The notes beneath the pieces are model-generated. The model was given only the letters and a program-made list of their open reading frames with translations, made no database searches and was not told the DNA's origin. Positions 51,569-59,825 of a stretch of DNA of 64,000 bases are shown here, one piece after another; position 1 is the stretch's first letter; each line of letters begins with the position of its first letter. The translations under genes and the position numbers were made by a program. The DNA is taken from contig NZ_JTHN01000021.1 in NCBI RefSeq assembly GCF_001399685.1, positions 26,155 to 90,154 of the forward strand, in the 5' to 3' direction. The stretch comes from Paenibacillus sp. A3. GTDB lineage: Bacteria > Bacillota > Bacilli > Paenibacillales > NBRC-103111.

Positions 51569-52058
51569 TAGCGCTGGTTTTAACTGGAATTTGATACAGT
51601 CGTATAGCCAGATTTAAGGAAGCGTCGAGCTCTCTGATTTTCGCAAAAGCCGGTTCGAGCGTATCGATGACATCATCGATAAACAAATCGATATGGAATT
51701 TCAAGGTCGTTCCGAGCTGCCTTCCGTACGGCGTTTCCGGCGGAAGCGCAAAAGGACGCAGCTGGACGGTATTCCCGCCTCTTGCTTGGTCCCTGATAAA
51801 CCACGAAATAAACTCTAGGGCGACCAAGCCTTCTTCGGACCGTTCGATCTCGAATTCAAACTGGAGGAACACCTCGTTCTCCAGTCCGCCGTTGGTACGC
51901 CTTAAAACGGCGTGGGGCAGGTGGGCATAATCGGACAGGGACAGCATTTCGCGGTCGATCGGCTCCAAATTCTCCACGCTGCTTTCTACGCTGACCATTC
52001 CTTTTAACCGCAGTAAAGTATCATGAAAATTGCTGACATCAATAGGATAGTTGCTCAT
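51564..52058 (-). CDS. Protein of unknown function upstream of des
   Basis: About 164 residues (MSNYPIDVSNFHDTLLRLKG...), acidic, no signal or membrane segment, predicted mixed alpha/beta. I do not recognise the family. GAAGGA precedes the ATG at 52058. It lies upstream of des on the same strand; its 3' end overlaps the candidate DesR site. Its own upstream region is shared with the divergent TetR gene and carries the TetR operators, so it could be part of the TetR regulon. Confidence 0.7.
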   Translation of the reverse strand: MSNYPIDVSNFHDTLLRLKGMVSVESSVENLEPIDREMLSLSDYAHLPHAVLRRTNGGLENEVFLQFEFEIERSEEGLVALEFISWFIRDQARGGNTVQLRPFALPPETPYGRQLGTTLKFHIDLFIDDVIDTLEPAFAKIRELDASLNLAIRLYQIPVKTSAI

Positions 52059-52165
52059 GCGATATTCCTTCTCTCTAAGATGATGAATATAGATTCGACA
52101 GCGGGGTAAGCGATCCTTTTTCGCAAAAAAAGATGTGCACATTGGAAAATAGCTCCAAAAATCTC

Positions 52166-52188
52166 TATAGACCGACGGTCAGTCATAT
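52166..52188. promoter_or_regulatory. TetR operator copy 1
   Basis: TATAGACCGACGGTCAGTCA-type 23-bp palindrome with two mismatches. Same core as copy 2, 35 bp apart centre to centre. It lies between the TetR gene and the divergent unknown gene. Confidence 0.7.
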
Positions 52189-52200
52189 GATAGTATACTC

Positions 52201-52223
52201 TATAGACTGACGGTCAGTCTATA
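52201..52223. promoter_or_regulatory. TetR operator copy 2
   Basis: A perfect 23-bp palindrome: TATAGACTGAC, a central G, then GTCAGTCTATA. It ends 12 nt before the TetR ATG and overlaps the ribosome binding site region. A TATACT box at 52194-52199 lies between the two copies. Confidence 0.8.
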
Positions 52224-52235
52224 GGAGGTATCGGT

Positions 52236-52847
52236 ATGAAACGAATTGTTAAAGATCCGAAGACGCGGCGCCAAGAGATTCTGACGGTGGCCGGAGAACT
52301 GTTTCGACATCACGGCTATGCGGGTACGACCGTGGAGGCGATCATTCAGAAGGTCGGCGTGGCGAAAGGAACTTTTTATTATTACTTTAAATCGAAGGAA
52401 GAAATTCTGGACGCGCTTGTTCACGAGCTGGTCGACCGGCTCTGCGAAGTCTACCGACAAATCGCGGACGATTCTGCGATGGGCGTGATGGATAAGCTGC
52501 GTCAGATGCTGCGGGGACAACATCAGCTTGCGGTCAACGAAAGCGAATTGATGGAAGGACTGCACCGGCCCGAGAACCGGGAGCTCCACGAGCGGATCAA
52601 CATCGAGATTATCGTGAAAATCTCGCCAGTATTAGCCCAAGTCATCGAACAAGGCAAAAAGGAATCCCTGTTCGATGTAGAGTATCCGCTGGAAACCGTC
52701 CAGTTTCTTCTGGCGGGATCACAATTTTTGCTGGAGTCGGGCCTCTTCCACTGGAATCAAGAGGAGCAGACGAGACGGCTTAAATCGATGCAGGCGATGA
52801 TCGAGAGGTCCTTAGGCGCGAAGCGGGGCTCCTTTTCGTTTATTTAG
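52236..52847 (+). CDS. TetR family transcriptional regulator
   Basis: A 203-residue TetR repressor. The N-terminal HTH (about 10-60) reads RRQEILTVAGELFRHHGYAGTTVEAIIQKVGVAKGTFYYYFKSKEEIL. The C-terminal ligand domain is not recognisable. It is followed 11 nt later by an MFS transporter gene. Two matching palindromes just upstream suggest strong autoregulation and control of the MFS gene. Confidence 0.94.
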   Translation: MKRIVKDPKTRRQEILTVAGELFRHHGYAGTTVEAIIQKVGVAKGTFYYYFKSKEEILDALVHELVDRLCEVYRQIADDSAMGVMDKLRQMLRGQHQLAVNESELMEGLHRPENRELHERINIEIIVKISPVLAQVIEQGKKESLFDVEYPLETVQFLLAGSQFLLESGLFHWNQEEQTRRLKSMQAMIERSLGAKRGSFSFI

Positions 52848-52858
52848 GGGGTGCGGAA

Positions 52859-54172
52859 ATGAACGTCCGGGATGCAGCGTTTCGAAAATTTCTTATCGTT
52901 TGGGCGGGGCAGCTCTTCTCGGCGATCGGGAGCGGACTGACGGCTTTTGCGCTGGGTGTCTTTGTGTTTCAGAAGACCCAGTCGGCCATGGACTATTCGT
53001 TGATCATTCTTTTCAATTTTTTGCCGTCGTTTCTTATGCTTCCGTTCACCGGAGTGCTTGCCGACCGGTTTGACCGCAAGAAGATGATGATCTTGGGAGA
53101 TGCCGGGTCGATCATAGGTATCTTGTTCATTTTGTTCGTCATGATGTCCGGAAACGTGGAATTGTGGCACATTTATTTGGGAGTCGCCTTAAGCTCGGTA
53201 TCCACAGCGATCCAGACCCCCGCGTATAAAGCCGCCGTCTCGGATCTGGTGTCCGAAGAGCTGTATTCCCAGGCCAGCGGGCTTATTCAGTTGGCGGGAT
53301 CGGCGCAATATCTCATCTCTCCGATGATAGCCGGGTTCCTGGTCAGTGTTTTTGATATTAAGCTGGTTCTCATCCTGGATATCTTGTCTTTCGTGATCGC
53401 CGTTGCCGCCGTGCTGGTGATTACGAAGCGCGAGGCTGTCCCGCGAAAGCAGGACAACGGGAATTTTTTCCGGGATCTGGCCGATTCCTTCCGCTATCTC
53501 CTCTCCCGGAAAGGGATTCTATGGCTGGTTGTGCTAACCTCCATGGTTTGCTTTTATATCGGGCTGCTTCAATCGCTGTTCGGACCGATGGTGCTGGCCT
53601 TGGCCGATTCGAGGACCTTGGGGATCGCCCTTTCCTTATCCGCAACCGGAATGCTGGTAAGCAGCCTGTTGATCGGCGTAATCGGCTTAAAACGAAGCAA
53701 GGTGTTCATCCTCTCCCTGTTTCTTGCGCTGGCCGGTCTGTTCTATGCCCTGATGGGCCTGTTCCCGGCCGTTGCGATGATTACCGTGTTCGGGTTCCTC
53801 TTTTTCGTCACGCTCCCGTTTGTGAATACAAGCCTGGAGGTGCTTATCCGGACGAATGTCGATAATGAAAACCAGGGCAGAGTATGGTCCATGGTTTACT
53901 CCATCTCGCAAGTGGGCTTCATCCTGGCCTTCGGGTCGGCGGGCTTCTTATCGGATCACGTCTTTAACCCGCTGCTTCTTCCGGACGGGGCGCTGAGCCA
54001 AACGGTCGGGCAGCTCATCGGGACCGGGCAAGGCAGAGGCATCGGCTTACTGTTCGTTCTTTCCGGATTGTTCGTCGCTCTCCTTGGTCTACTGATCGGC
54101 CGGGTGAAGAAAATCAAAGCGCTGGAGTCGGACGCAGCCGGGGAAGCAAGATCAGCTGATGTGTCTGGCTGA
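52859..54172 (+). CDS. MFS transporter, putative drug efflux
   Basis: A 437-residue major facilitator with 12 predicted helices of the multidrug/macrolide efflux (MefA-like) branch. The start is FRKFLIVWAGQLFSAIGSGLTAFALGVFVFQ, and the loop 2-3 motif GVLADRFDRKKMMILGD is present. It lies in an operon with the TetR repressor, which likely senses the exported compound. Confidence 0.9.
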   Translation: MNVRDAAFRKFLIVWAGQLFSAIGSGLTAFALGVFVFQKTQSAMDYSLIILFNFLPSFLMLPFTGVLADRFDRKKMMILGDAGSIIGILFILFVMMSGNVELWHIYLGVALSSVSTAIQTPAYKAAVSDLVSEELYSQASGLIQLAGSAQYLISPMIAGFLVSVFDIKLVLILDILSFVIAVAAVLVITKREAVPRKQDNGNFFRDLADSFRYLLSRKGILWLVVLTSMVCFYIGLLQSLFGPMVLALADSRTLGIALSLSATGMLVSSLLIGVIGLKRSKVFILSLFLALAGLFYALMGLFPAVAMITVFGFLFFVTLPFVNTSLEVLIRTNVDNENQGRVWSMVYSISQVGFILAFGSAGFLSDHVFNPLLLPDGALSQTVGQLIGTGQGRGIGLLFVLSGLFVALLGLLIGRVKKIKALESDAAGEARSADVSG

Positions 54173-54214
54173 GCGGCGGGACCGTGTCCGGCCAAGGCAG
54201 GCGCACGGGAAAAA

Positions 54215-54256
54215 GCCGATGTGGCATTCAGGCTCCTCGCCTGATGCTTCATCGGC
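54215..54256. terminator. Hairpin between the convergent MFS and TerD-like genes
   Basis: GCCGATG and CATCGGC enclose a second stem CAGG/CCTG. Five T follow on the minus strand. It may be a second terminator for the TerD-like gene and may also slow transcription from the MFS side. Confidence 0.5.
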
Positions 54257-54293
54257 TCCCAGCATGTGTGACGACGGGTATTCCTCATTCTGT

Positions 54294-54323
54294 AAAAAAA
54301 AAAGAAACGCCCCTTAAGGCGTT
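54294..54323 (-). terminator. Terminator after the TerD-like gene
   Basis: AACGCC pairs with GGCGTT around TTAAGG on the minus strand, followed by TC and ten T, 16 nt beyond the stop codon. Confidence 0.85.
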
Positions 54324-54338
54324 CCAATGTACGTCCGG

Positions 54339-56429
54339 TCACACAACGAATTCCGACATGATGGTGCTAATGTCATAAGGCGTAACGCCCCGATCCACGG
54401 CAAACACCGTTTCGGCCTCGTCCGCATGCTCTACCTTGCGACCTCTGGCCGTTGCGTGCAGCGTGAACAAATCATACAGGGTCGGCTTCGTCAGCGTGGT
54501 CATGGCTTTTCCCATGAGGACCATCCCTTTTTGATTGCCCTCGACATTGTTATAGTAGTACGGATGCTTCTTCAAAGCCAGATCCGTCCAGATCACGGTT
54601 CGCTCCACCAGATCCAGAATGACCGGAATGGCGATCTGGGTATCTGCGGTGAGATCGATTTTATCGGCCACGGTCGAAGGTTCGAATACCTCCCCGGTCT
54701 TCGGGGACTGCCGCATCATCCAACCGGCATAGCATTCCGGCAAGTTGCAATAGGGCTGCTCTGTGAACGAATTCAGCGAGGCGACGATGAATCGACCACC
54801 ATACCGGACGATCGAAGGAATATGCAGATCGATAAACTCACATGCGCCTTGGGGAGCCGACGTAATATCTCCGCTATGCGCGGCTTTGTATTTGTCGGAC
54901 CGCAGATTTGTGTACGAAATATGCTCAACATACTGCCAATTCTTATCATACATCACCGCCGACAAGTCGATATCGACGCGCCCCGTATGCTTGCCGTTGA
55001 CCATCCCTTCCTTCCACCAGAGGAAAAAGCGGATCGTATCCCCTTCCGGCATCCGAACCCGGCTGCCTCGAACGATGGTACGCAGCGCCTTGCTGGCCGA
55101 CCGCTGCGAGAACGGCATCAAATACTGCTTCAAGCTTTCGTCGATATAAACGTCTCCTAGCGGCGGAAGCTCCGAGAAGCGGCGGATTAAGGTACGTCTG
55201 CATGTGTCGACCACCGCTTCGCAAACATCCTGATGAATACCCGGCAGCGTATTCGGAATGGCCATGGCCTTCGCCACATTTCCTTTCGGGAAAAAGGTGC
55301 GCAGCTCGCGCATTTCCTGTCGATGGCTAAAATGAGCCATGACCTGCAGCAGCACCGGCGTAGATGCTTGATCGGCGACCTCGGCGAACTGGCCGATCAC
55401 TTGCGCGGTATCCTCGGACAGCCGCAACAGATGATCCAAGCGTCTGGCAAATTCACCCGCGCGCGTTTTCAGCAAAGCTGCCGCGAGCAGCGTATCCTTC
55501 CGGCGAAGCGCAAGCTCCACTTTTCCGCCGAACGTTTCGTACGGTTTATCGTTGCGGAGAATATCGAAGGCCTCTTGGCAGCGGGCATACCGTTTTTTGT
55601 ATTCGGCGGGGTGCAAAATTTCTCCAAGACGTATCCAGCGATGCTTATAGCGCAGCATATCTTCGACGATATTGCCGCACCGTTCCAGCAGCCCCAGAAG
55701 CAAGCGCCGTTCGGCACGCTTGAATTTGCGGAACTTCGTGTTCGCCGCTAGGCTAACATCCCCCTCAGAGAGCGCAACAGCCAAGCGCAGCACATCCGTT
55801 GCCGTCTTCACGTATTTTCCGACGAGGTCTAGGCTGGCCTTGTTGTATTTCAGCAGCGCACCGACTATAAAGCCCACATTTTCTTTCAGAGGAATCTCGT
55901 CCGGCAGCACGGCGCTCAGATCGTCGTAGGCTGCGATGACCCACTCGATATCTTCCTTGTCTTGTTCGGAAATCGAACCGTTCGCCGCGATGAGATTGCG
56001 GATCGTTTGATCAAACTCTTTCTGGCTTCCCAGATCGATGATTTTCAGATCCACTTGATCCAGCAGCGGGAGTCTCTCTAGGGCCTCGTGCTCGGGCAGT
56101 TCGAGGGTGATGTAGTGATAGATGGCGTTCAGATACAGCTCGACTTGGCTGAGCAGCATCACTTGCTCGGGAAAATTGGGGTACATCGGCTTGAAGTTCA
56201 CATTCGCTCCCAGGAGCGATTTCAAGTCTGCCACAAGTTGGTGGTAGAACGCCGTAAACTCTTCGATGGACAGGGTGCGAAGGACTTCCATTAACGATTT
56301 GGAGAATGTAAAGCCCAGGTACTCGATATTTTTCAAGGCCGTTGCCATATATTTATCAGGAAGAACATGACAGCCGGGGTGGACGATGACTTTTCGGTTT
56401 CTTCTCAGGTAAATGATGACGTTTCTCAT
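54339..56429 (-). CDS. MXAN_6230/SCO0854-like protein with C-terminal TerD-like domain
   Basis: A 696-residue cytoplasmic protein. The first 450 residues are helical and of HEAT/TPR-like composition (MRNVIIYLRRNRKVIVHPGC...). Residues about 480-650 resemble the TerD fold: VDIDLSAVMYDKNW, AAHSGDITSAPQGA, EFIDLHIPSI, with acids that could bind calcium. The tail RGVTPYDISTIMSEFVV is characteristic of this family, which travels with tellurite/stress (Ter) genes in myxobacteria and actinobacteria. No other ter genes are in the window. The ATG at 56429 (GGAG 8 nt upstream) is preferred over a longer reading. The function is unknown; a scaffold in envelope or phage stress is a guess. Confidence 0.75.
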   Translation of the reverse strand: MRNVIIYLRRNRKVIVHPGCHVLPDKYMATALKNIEYLGFTFSKSLMEVLRTLSIEEFTAFYHQLVADLKSLLGANVNFKPMYPNFPEQVMLLSQVELYLNAIYHYITLELPEHEALERLPLLDQVDLKIIDLGSQKEFDQTIRNLIAANGSISEQDKEDIEWVIAAYDDLSAVLPDEIPLKENVGFIVGALLKYNKASLDLVGKYVKTATDVLRLAVALSEGDVSLAANTKFRKFKRAERRLLLGLLERCGNIVEDMLRYKHRWIRLGEILHPAEYKKRYARCQEAFDILRNDKPYETFGGKVELALRRKDTLLAAALLKTRAGEFARRLDHLLRLSEDTAQVIGQFAEVADQASTPVLLQVMAHFSHRQEMRELRTFFPKGNVAKAMAIPNTLPGIHQDVCEAVVDTCRRTLIRRFSELPPLGDVYIDESLKQYLMPFSQRSASKALRTIVRGSRVRMPEGDTIRFFLWWKEGMVNGKHTGRVDIDLSAVMYDKNWQYVEHISYTNLRSDKYKAAHSGDITSAPQGACEFIDLHIPSIVRYGGRFIVASLNSFTEQPYCNLPECYAGWMMRQSPKTGEVFEPSTVADKIDLTADTQIAIPVILDLVERTVIWTDLALKKHPYYYNNVEGNQKGMVLMGKAMTTLTKPTLYDLFTLHATARGRKVEHADEAETVFAVDRGVTPYDISTIMSEFVV

Positions 56430-56495
56430 TATAAGACTCCGGGAAGCAAAGAATACGGCAGCCCGGATGCCTCCTCTCCATAACGGATGGATCGT

Positions 56496-56560
56496 CATCA
56501 GGAAATTCGCATCTCTAATATCAGGGATTAGGTAGAAGGAAGAGATGCGATAGCCTGATG
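56496..56560. repeat. Structured tandem motif, copy A
   Basis: A 65-nt element closed by CATCAGG/CCTGATG (7 bp), then an internal loop (AAATTC / GATAG), then GCATCTCT/AGAGATGC (8 bp) around a 24-nt loop containing ATCAGGG and GTAGAAGGA. Copy B repeats the design with compensating base changes. It lies 67 nt upstream of the TerD-like gene start, so on the minus strand it is probably in that gene's 5' untranslated region. Confidence 0.6.
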
Positions 56561-56564
56561 GTCC

Positions 56565-56637
56565 ATCTCTTCAGGAAAGCCGCCACCCTAAGATCAGGGT
56601 AGGTGTAGAAGGAAGGATGGCGATAGCCTGAAGAGAT
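56565..56637. repeat. Structured tandem motif, copy B
   Basis: Closed by ATCTCTTCAGG/CCTGAAGAGAT (11 bp), internal loop AAAGCC / GATAG, then GCCACCCT/AGGATGGC (7 of 8 pairs) around a 24-nt loop with ATCAGGG and GTAGAAGGA. Three pairs of the inner stem differ from copy A in both strands at once, which indicates selection on RNA or DNA structure. The rest of the gap up to 56861 shows no gene. Confidence 0.6.
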
Positions 56638-56861
56638 TTTCCCGGAAGTGCGCGCCTTGCGGCGTTGGCTTCCTGAGGATGATTATTCCATAGTTTGGAG
56701 CACCCGAACAGGGTGAAAGTATTACGACAGTGGGGTTGGGGACCATCAATTTCTTGTTGCAATAACGGGATAGATCAATAAATTCAATCATTGTGAAGGC
56801 GCATTACGGTAACATGTATAGGGGCAGAATGGGGCTTTAGAAGGAAATATAGCAAGATAAA

Positions 56862-56896
56862 CAAGCTGACGACAGTTTCGTTTTGACGTCAGCTTG
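56862..56896 (-). terminator. Terminator after the small gene at 56909
   Basis: CAAGCTGACG pairs with CGTCAGCTTG over 10 perfect bp, followed on the minus strand by TTTATCTT. Confidence 0.7.
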
Positions 56897-56908
56897 CCAA
56901 GGAGCGAA

Positions 56909-57118
56909 TTAAGTAATCTGCTCTCGGATTTCTTCGGGGATTGTTTTAAGGAAGAATTCCAATTGTTCAGGTCTGATGAATTTTAGCATCTTCTTTTTCT
57001 GTTCAATGCTTAACTCCGGGTTACAAAGCGCGGCTCTAACTCGTTCATGAACCGATCCTTGGATGTCACTTCGATATCTTTCAATCTCATTGTTCACCAC
57101 TTTGTCTCCTTTGTTCAT
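56909..57118 (-). CDS. Small protein of unknown function, coupled to the glycosyltransferase-like gene
   Basis: A 69-residue charged helical protein (MNKGDKVVNNEIERYRSDIQ...) with no recognised family. Its ATG overlaps the upstream gene's stop by one base (TAATG), so it is probably translated with it. AT-rich, like the rest of this zone. Confidence 0.6.
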   Translation of the reverse strand: MNKGDKVVNNEIERYRSDIQGSVHERVRAALCNPELSIEQKKKMLKFIRPEQLEFFLKTIPEEIREQIT

Positions 57119-58044
57119 TATTTACAACAGGAATCAATGGTGTCTAGCAATATCTCAACATAGCGTCTATAGTCGAACCACTTCTTATCGATATGGATTT
57201 CTGTATTATCATCAATCATTCGTAACGCTTCACGCGGATTTAAGATATCATATCTTGGCTCATAAATTTCGGTGAAGGGTGGCCGTCCATTTACATCCAT
57301 AGGAATGATGGGTTTTGCCCCAAGCAAGTGTGCCTCGTATAATGCTAAGGTTAAGCTTCCGCCGATCGTTACTGAAATGGCAGCCTTTGCCTTGGACAGA
57401 AGTCGGTAATACTCTTGCTGGGGTAACTTCCCAACTTCAATGCCCAAATCCCTCCACAAGCTCACAGGGTAATGGACCTGCGGCTCAACAGGAGAAGTAA
57501 TCACGGTTCGATACCCCTTATCTTTGAGTTCCATTGCCATTCTAACCGATAGGTATGGTTGATAGAACTCGTTTAATCGCCCAGGAAATACAACCAATTT
57601 CTCTCGGTCTTTCGTTGGTTTGGTCTCGTCAATAATTGCATTGATCTTCTCATGATCATATGGAAAGCCAGCTGCAACAACTTTAACGGAACTGTTAGGA
57701 CCCGTTGACCTTTCTCCCCATTCCAACATCGACGGATTGGTATACAAAATTGCCTTACAAGATGGGTGTTGAAAAATCCATAATGTCTCCGGATCAACGA
57801 CATTGGTAAAAGGATTCCATACGTCATGCTCCATAATAATGAGATGCTTTGGCGTAGGTTTAGCCTGACGAATCAAGTCGAATAATGTATATCTTGTAAT
57901 CAAGACCACATCATCAGGGTTTTCGGGCAAATCCGGACTGAATCTAAAATCAACTTTCGCTTCTTGAAGTCCTTTTCTTAATCCGGATAAATAGTTAGGA
58001 TACCATGCTGTTTTGTCGGTCGGATCAACTAGTATATGAATCAA
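57118..58044 (-). CDS. Glycosyltransferase-like GT-B fold protein
   Basis: About 308 residues with a GT-B-like layout. It has an N-terminal Rossmann half (LIHILVDPTDKTAWYPNYLSGL, HLIIMEHDVWNPF) and a C-terminal half with KLVVFPGRLNEFYQPYLSVRMA and the acceptor-like stretch ISVTIGGSLTLALYEAHLLGAKPIIPMD. I prefer the TTG at 58044 because AAGGGAAG precedes it; a second TTG at 58077 adds 11 residues. The sugar and acceptor are unknown. No cell-wall or polysaccharide genes are nearby. Confidence 0.65.
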   Translation of the reverse strand: MIHILVDPTDKTAWYPNYLSGLRKGLQEAKVDFRFSPDLPENPDDVVLITRYTLFDLIRQAKPTPKHLIIMEHDVWNPFTNVVDPETLWIFQHPSCKAILYTNPSMLEWGERSTGPNSSVKVVAAGFPYDHEKINAIIDETKPTKDREKLVVFPGRLNEFYQPYLSVRMAMELKDKGYRTVITSPVEPQVHYPVSLWRDLGIEVGKLPQQEYYRLLSKAKAAISVTIGGSLTLALYEAHLLGAKPIIPMDVNGRPPFTEIYEPRYDILNPREALRMIDDNTEIHIDKKWFDYRRYVEILLDTIDSCCK

Positions 58045-58252
58045 GGTCCTATCTTCCCTTCGTAGTCCAAAATGCAAAGCCCTGATTAACTCATATCTTA
58101 ATTATAATTCAAAGGAAGTGTCAAACGTTTAAAATTTCTAGAAAACCCGAGATTGGAACTAATCTTGCTTTCTTTAACGACAAGGATGAAACTAGGCTAG
58201 GTATGAGGGTTTATAGCAGCGCCCCTCATAATTAGCCCCTCGCCAAGGCAGC

Positions 58253-58277
58253 AAAAAAGAGGGGGCTCGCCCCTCTT
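58253..58277 (-). terminator. Terminator of the cat gene
   Basis: AGAGGGG pairs with CCCCTCT on the minus strand and is followed by six T, 17 nt beyond the cat stop codon. Confidence 0.85.
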
Positions 58278-58293
58278 AAACTAGCTGGAATTG

Positions 58294-58947
58294 TTAGAGC
58301 AACCATTGCTCACAATTATTAGCCATCTCCTGCAATTCATTTATAAAAATACCGGCATGGTATCCGTCGCAAACCGCATGATGGACCTGCAAGGAAACAG
58401 GCAGCAAAATTTCGCCGGCTTGTTCAAAATATTTACCGCACGTCGTAATCGGCAGCAAATACCGTCCATCCGTATAAATATTCAGATTGAACCCGGTAAA
58501 GCTAACCCAGGGAATACATGAAACATTGATCGTATTCGGCGGCTCATTTTCTTTTGCGGATAAGCCCTTCACTTCACCATACCTGTTCATATCATCCAGG
58601 TAGTTTTGATAAAACACACCGAAGTCATTCGAAAAATCGGTCCACATGGTAGAAAACGTTTTGTCATCTTTATGAAAAAAGGTAAAGCTGGGCAGCATCT
58701 TTTCCCAATACCCCAACTCCCCATCTTTATTGAAACAAACGCGGAATTCGCGATGCGCATTCACCGTTTTTGTAACCATATAAAGAAACGCAGGATAAAG
58801 CTTGAGATCTTTTGCCCGAAGGACCGGGAGCAATCGGGTAATGTTCAGGTTGGCCGTTATGCTGAATGTACATCTGGTCACATTTAGATAATGTTCGAAG
58901 TACGCTCGTCTTTCCCATTTGTCCATATCGATTACCGTAAAGTTCAA
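58294..58947 (-). CDS. cat: Chloramphenicol O-acetyltransferase, type A
   Basis: A 217-residue classical CAT, full family length. The active-site run HHAVCDGYH (catalytic His near 190), PWVSFTGFNLNI and the N-terminal FTVIDMDKWERRAYFEHYL are all present. It transfers acetyl from acetyl-CoA to chloramphenicol in the cytoplasm. The start is TTG behind AGGAGG, which is buried in a 12-bp inverted repeat and preceded by a leader peptide, the known inducible arrangement for cat genes of Gram-positive bacteria. It sits in an AT-rich accessory zone, which suggests acquisition. Confidence 0.93.
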   Translation of the reverse strand: MNFTVIDMDKWERRAYFEHYLNVTRCTFSITANLNITRLLPVLRAKDLKLYPAFLYMVTKTVNAHREFRVCFNKDGELGYWEKMLPSFTFFHKDDKTFSTMWTDFSNDFGVFYQNYLDDMNRYGEVKGLSAKENEPPNTINVSCIPWVSFTGFNLNIYTDGRYLLPITTCGKYFEQAGEILLPVSLQVHHAVCDGYHAGIFINELQEMANNCEQWLL

Positions 58948-58955
58948 TTGGATAA

Positions 58956-58989
58956 CCTCCTAAAATAGTAAATTGCTTATTTTAGGAGG
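58956..58989 (-). promoter_or_regulatory. Translation attenuator hairpin of cat
   Basis: CCTCCTAAAATA and TATTTTAGGAGG are perfect 12-bp complements around a 10-nt loop. The 3' arm contains the cat ribosome binding site. The 5' arm includes the end of the leader ORF, so a ribosome stalled there would free the site. Confidence 0.9.
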
Positions 58990-59011
58990 CTAACTCGCTT
59001 GCTCGTTTCAT
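58982..59011 (-). CDS. Nine-residue cat leader peptide
   Basis: ATG at 59011 encodes MKRASELAS and stops inside the attenuator's 5' arm. GGAAGGGA lies upstream. Leaders of about nine codons in this position are the chloramphenicol sensors of cat genes in Staphylococcus and Bacillus: the drug stalls the ribosome and opens the hairpin. Confidence 0.85.
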   Translation of the reverse strand: MKRASELAS

Positions 59012-59060
59012 ATTACCATTCCCTTCCTAGCTTTAGGGCTATTTCCATGCCCATACCCTA

Positions 59061-59089
59061 AGTATATAGCTATATTCGATGGATGGAAA
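59061..59089 (-). promoter_or_regulatory. Likely cat promoter
   Basis: Minus-strand TTTCCA (plus 59084-59089), 17-nt spacer, TATACT (plus 59061-59066), about 50 nt before the leader start codon. Confidence 0.5.
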
Positions 59090-59251
59090 CGGGCTACTTA
59101 GGCCCATATTATAATCTGAGAGGATATGAGACGTTAAATAAAGACCATTGGCATTCAATACGTCATGGAGTACAAATGAATGCTCATCAATGGCATAATT
59201 AATTCATGGAAGAGTTAACCTATGCTTTCCAACTATAAAGGGGGTACCATT

Positions 59252-59701
59252 ATGGATAAAGACATATTACTCACTCAACTTCAGAGAGTTCCAAAACATA
59301 AAAAAGACATCTTGAAAAATCAATTTATAAATAAATTTATTATCACTGACACTGAATACTATCAGAATTATGTAAATGTTGGAGACGGATACTTTCTATG
59401 GTGCTGTTTTAAACATCAAGGACACCTTTCTACTTTCTCTACAAACGAATTTGGAAGTGTTTTAAATAGTATAGACACAAAAAATGTGCTGTTGTTCTGG
59501 GACTACTATATATCTCAAGATATTATGGATTTGGGACGTAATGAGTTGTTTCATTGTTCCAAACAATTTCTTGTTAATAATTTAAGTGCTTTTCCGCAAG
59601 ATTTTTATGTGTTTGATGAAACATTGAAATGGGTCGTTATTAGTACTCACGAACAACAAAATGAACATGGAGATACTGGGTTTGTTATTAAGTTAGAGTA
59701 A
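59252..59701 (+). CDS. Small AT-rich protein of unknown function, possibly immunity-like
   Basis: A 149-residue protein (MDKDILLTQLQRVPKHKKDIL...), Start at 59252 chosen for AAAGGGGG upstream. It is acidic at the C-terminus, with FYVFDETLKWVVISTHEQQNE near the end, a pattern seen in several single-domain immunity and SMI1-like proteins. That resemblance is by eye and weak. No toxin gene is adjacent. The AT-rich codon use differs from the core genes. Confidence 0.6.
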   Translation: MDKDILLTQLQRVPKHKKDILKNQFINKFIITDTEYYQNYVNVGDGYFLWCCFKHQGHLSTFSTNEFGSVLNSIDTKNVLLFWDYYISQDIMDLGRNELFHCSKQFLVNNLSAFPQDFYVFDETLKWVVISTHEQQNEHGDTGFVIKLE

Positions 59702-59825
59702 ATTGCAATTTTAAGTACCTTTAAAATTCATGTACGGGAGTTTCGTACCAACCAAAGGGTGCAAAATGACAATGTGTTTTTTCATTCGGTGTGACGAATA
59801 AAAACAATTATCTAAGTTAGCACAT

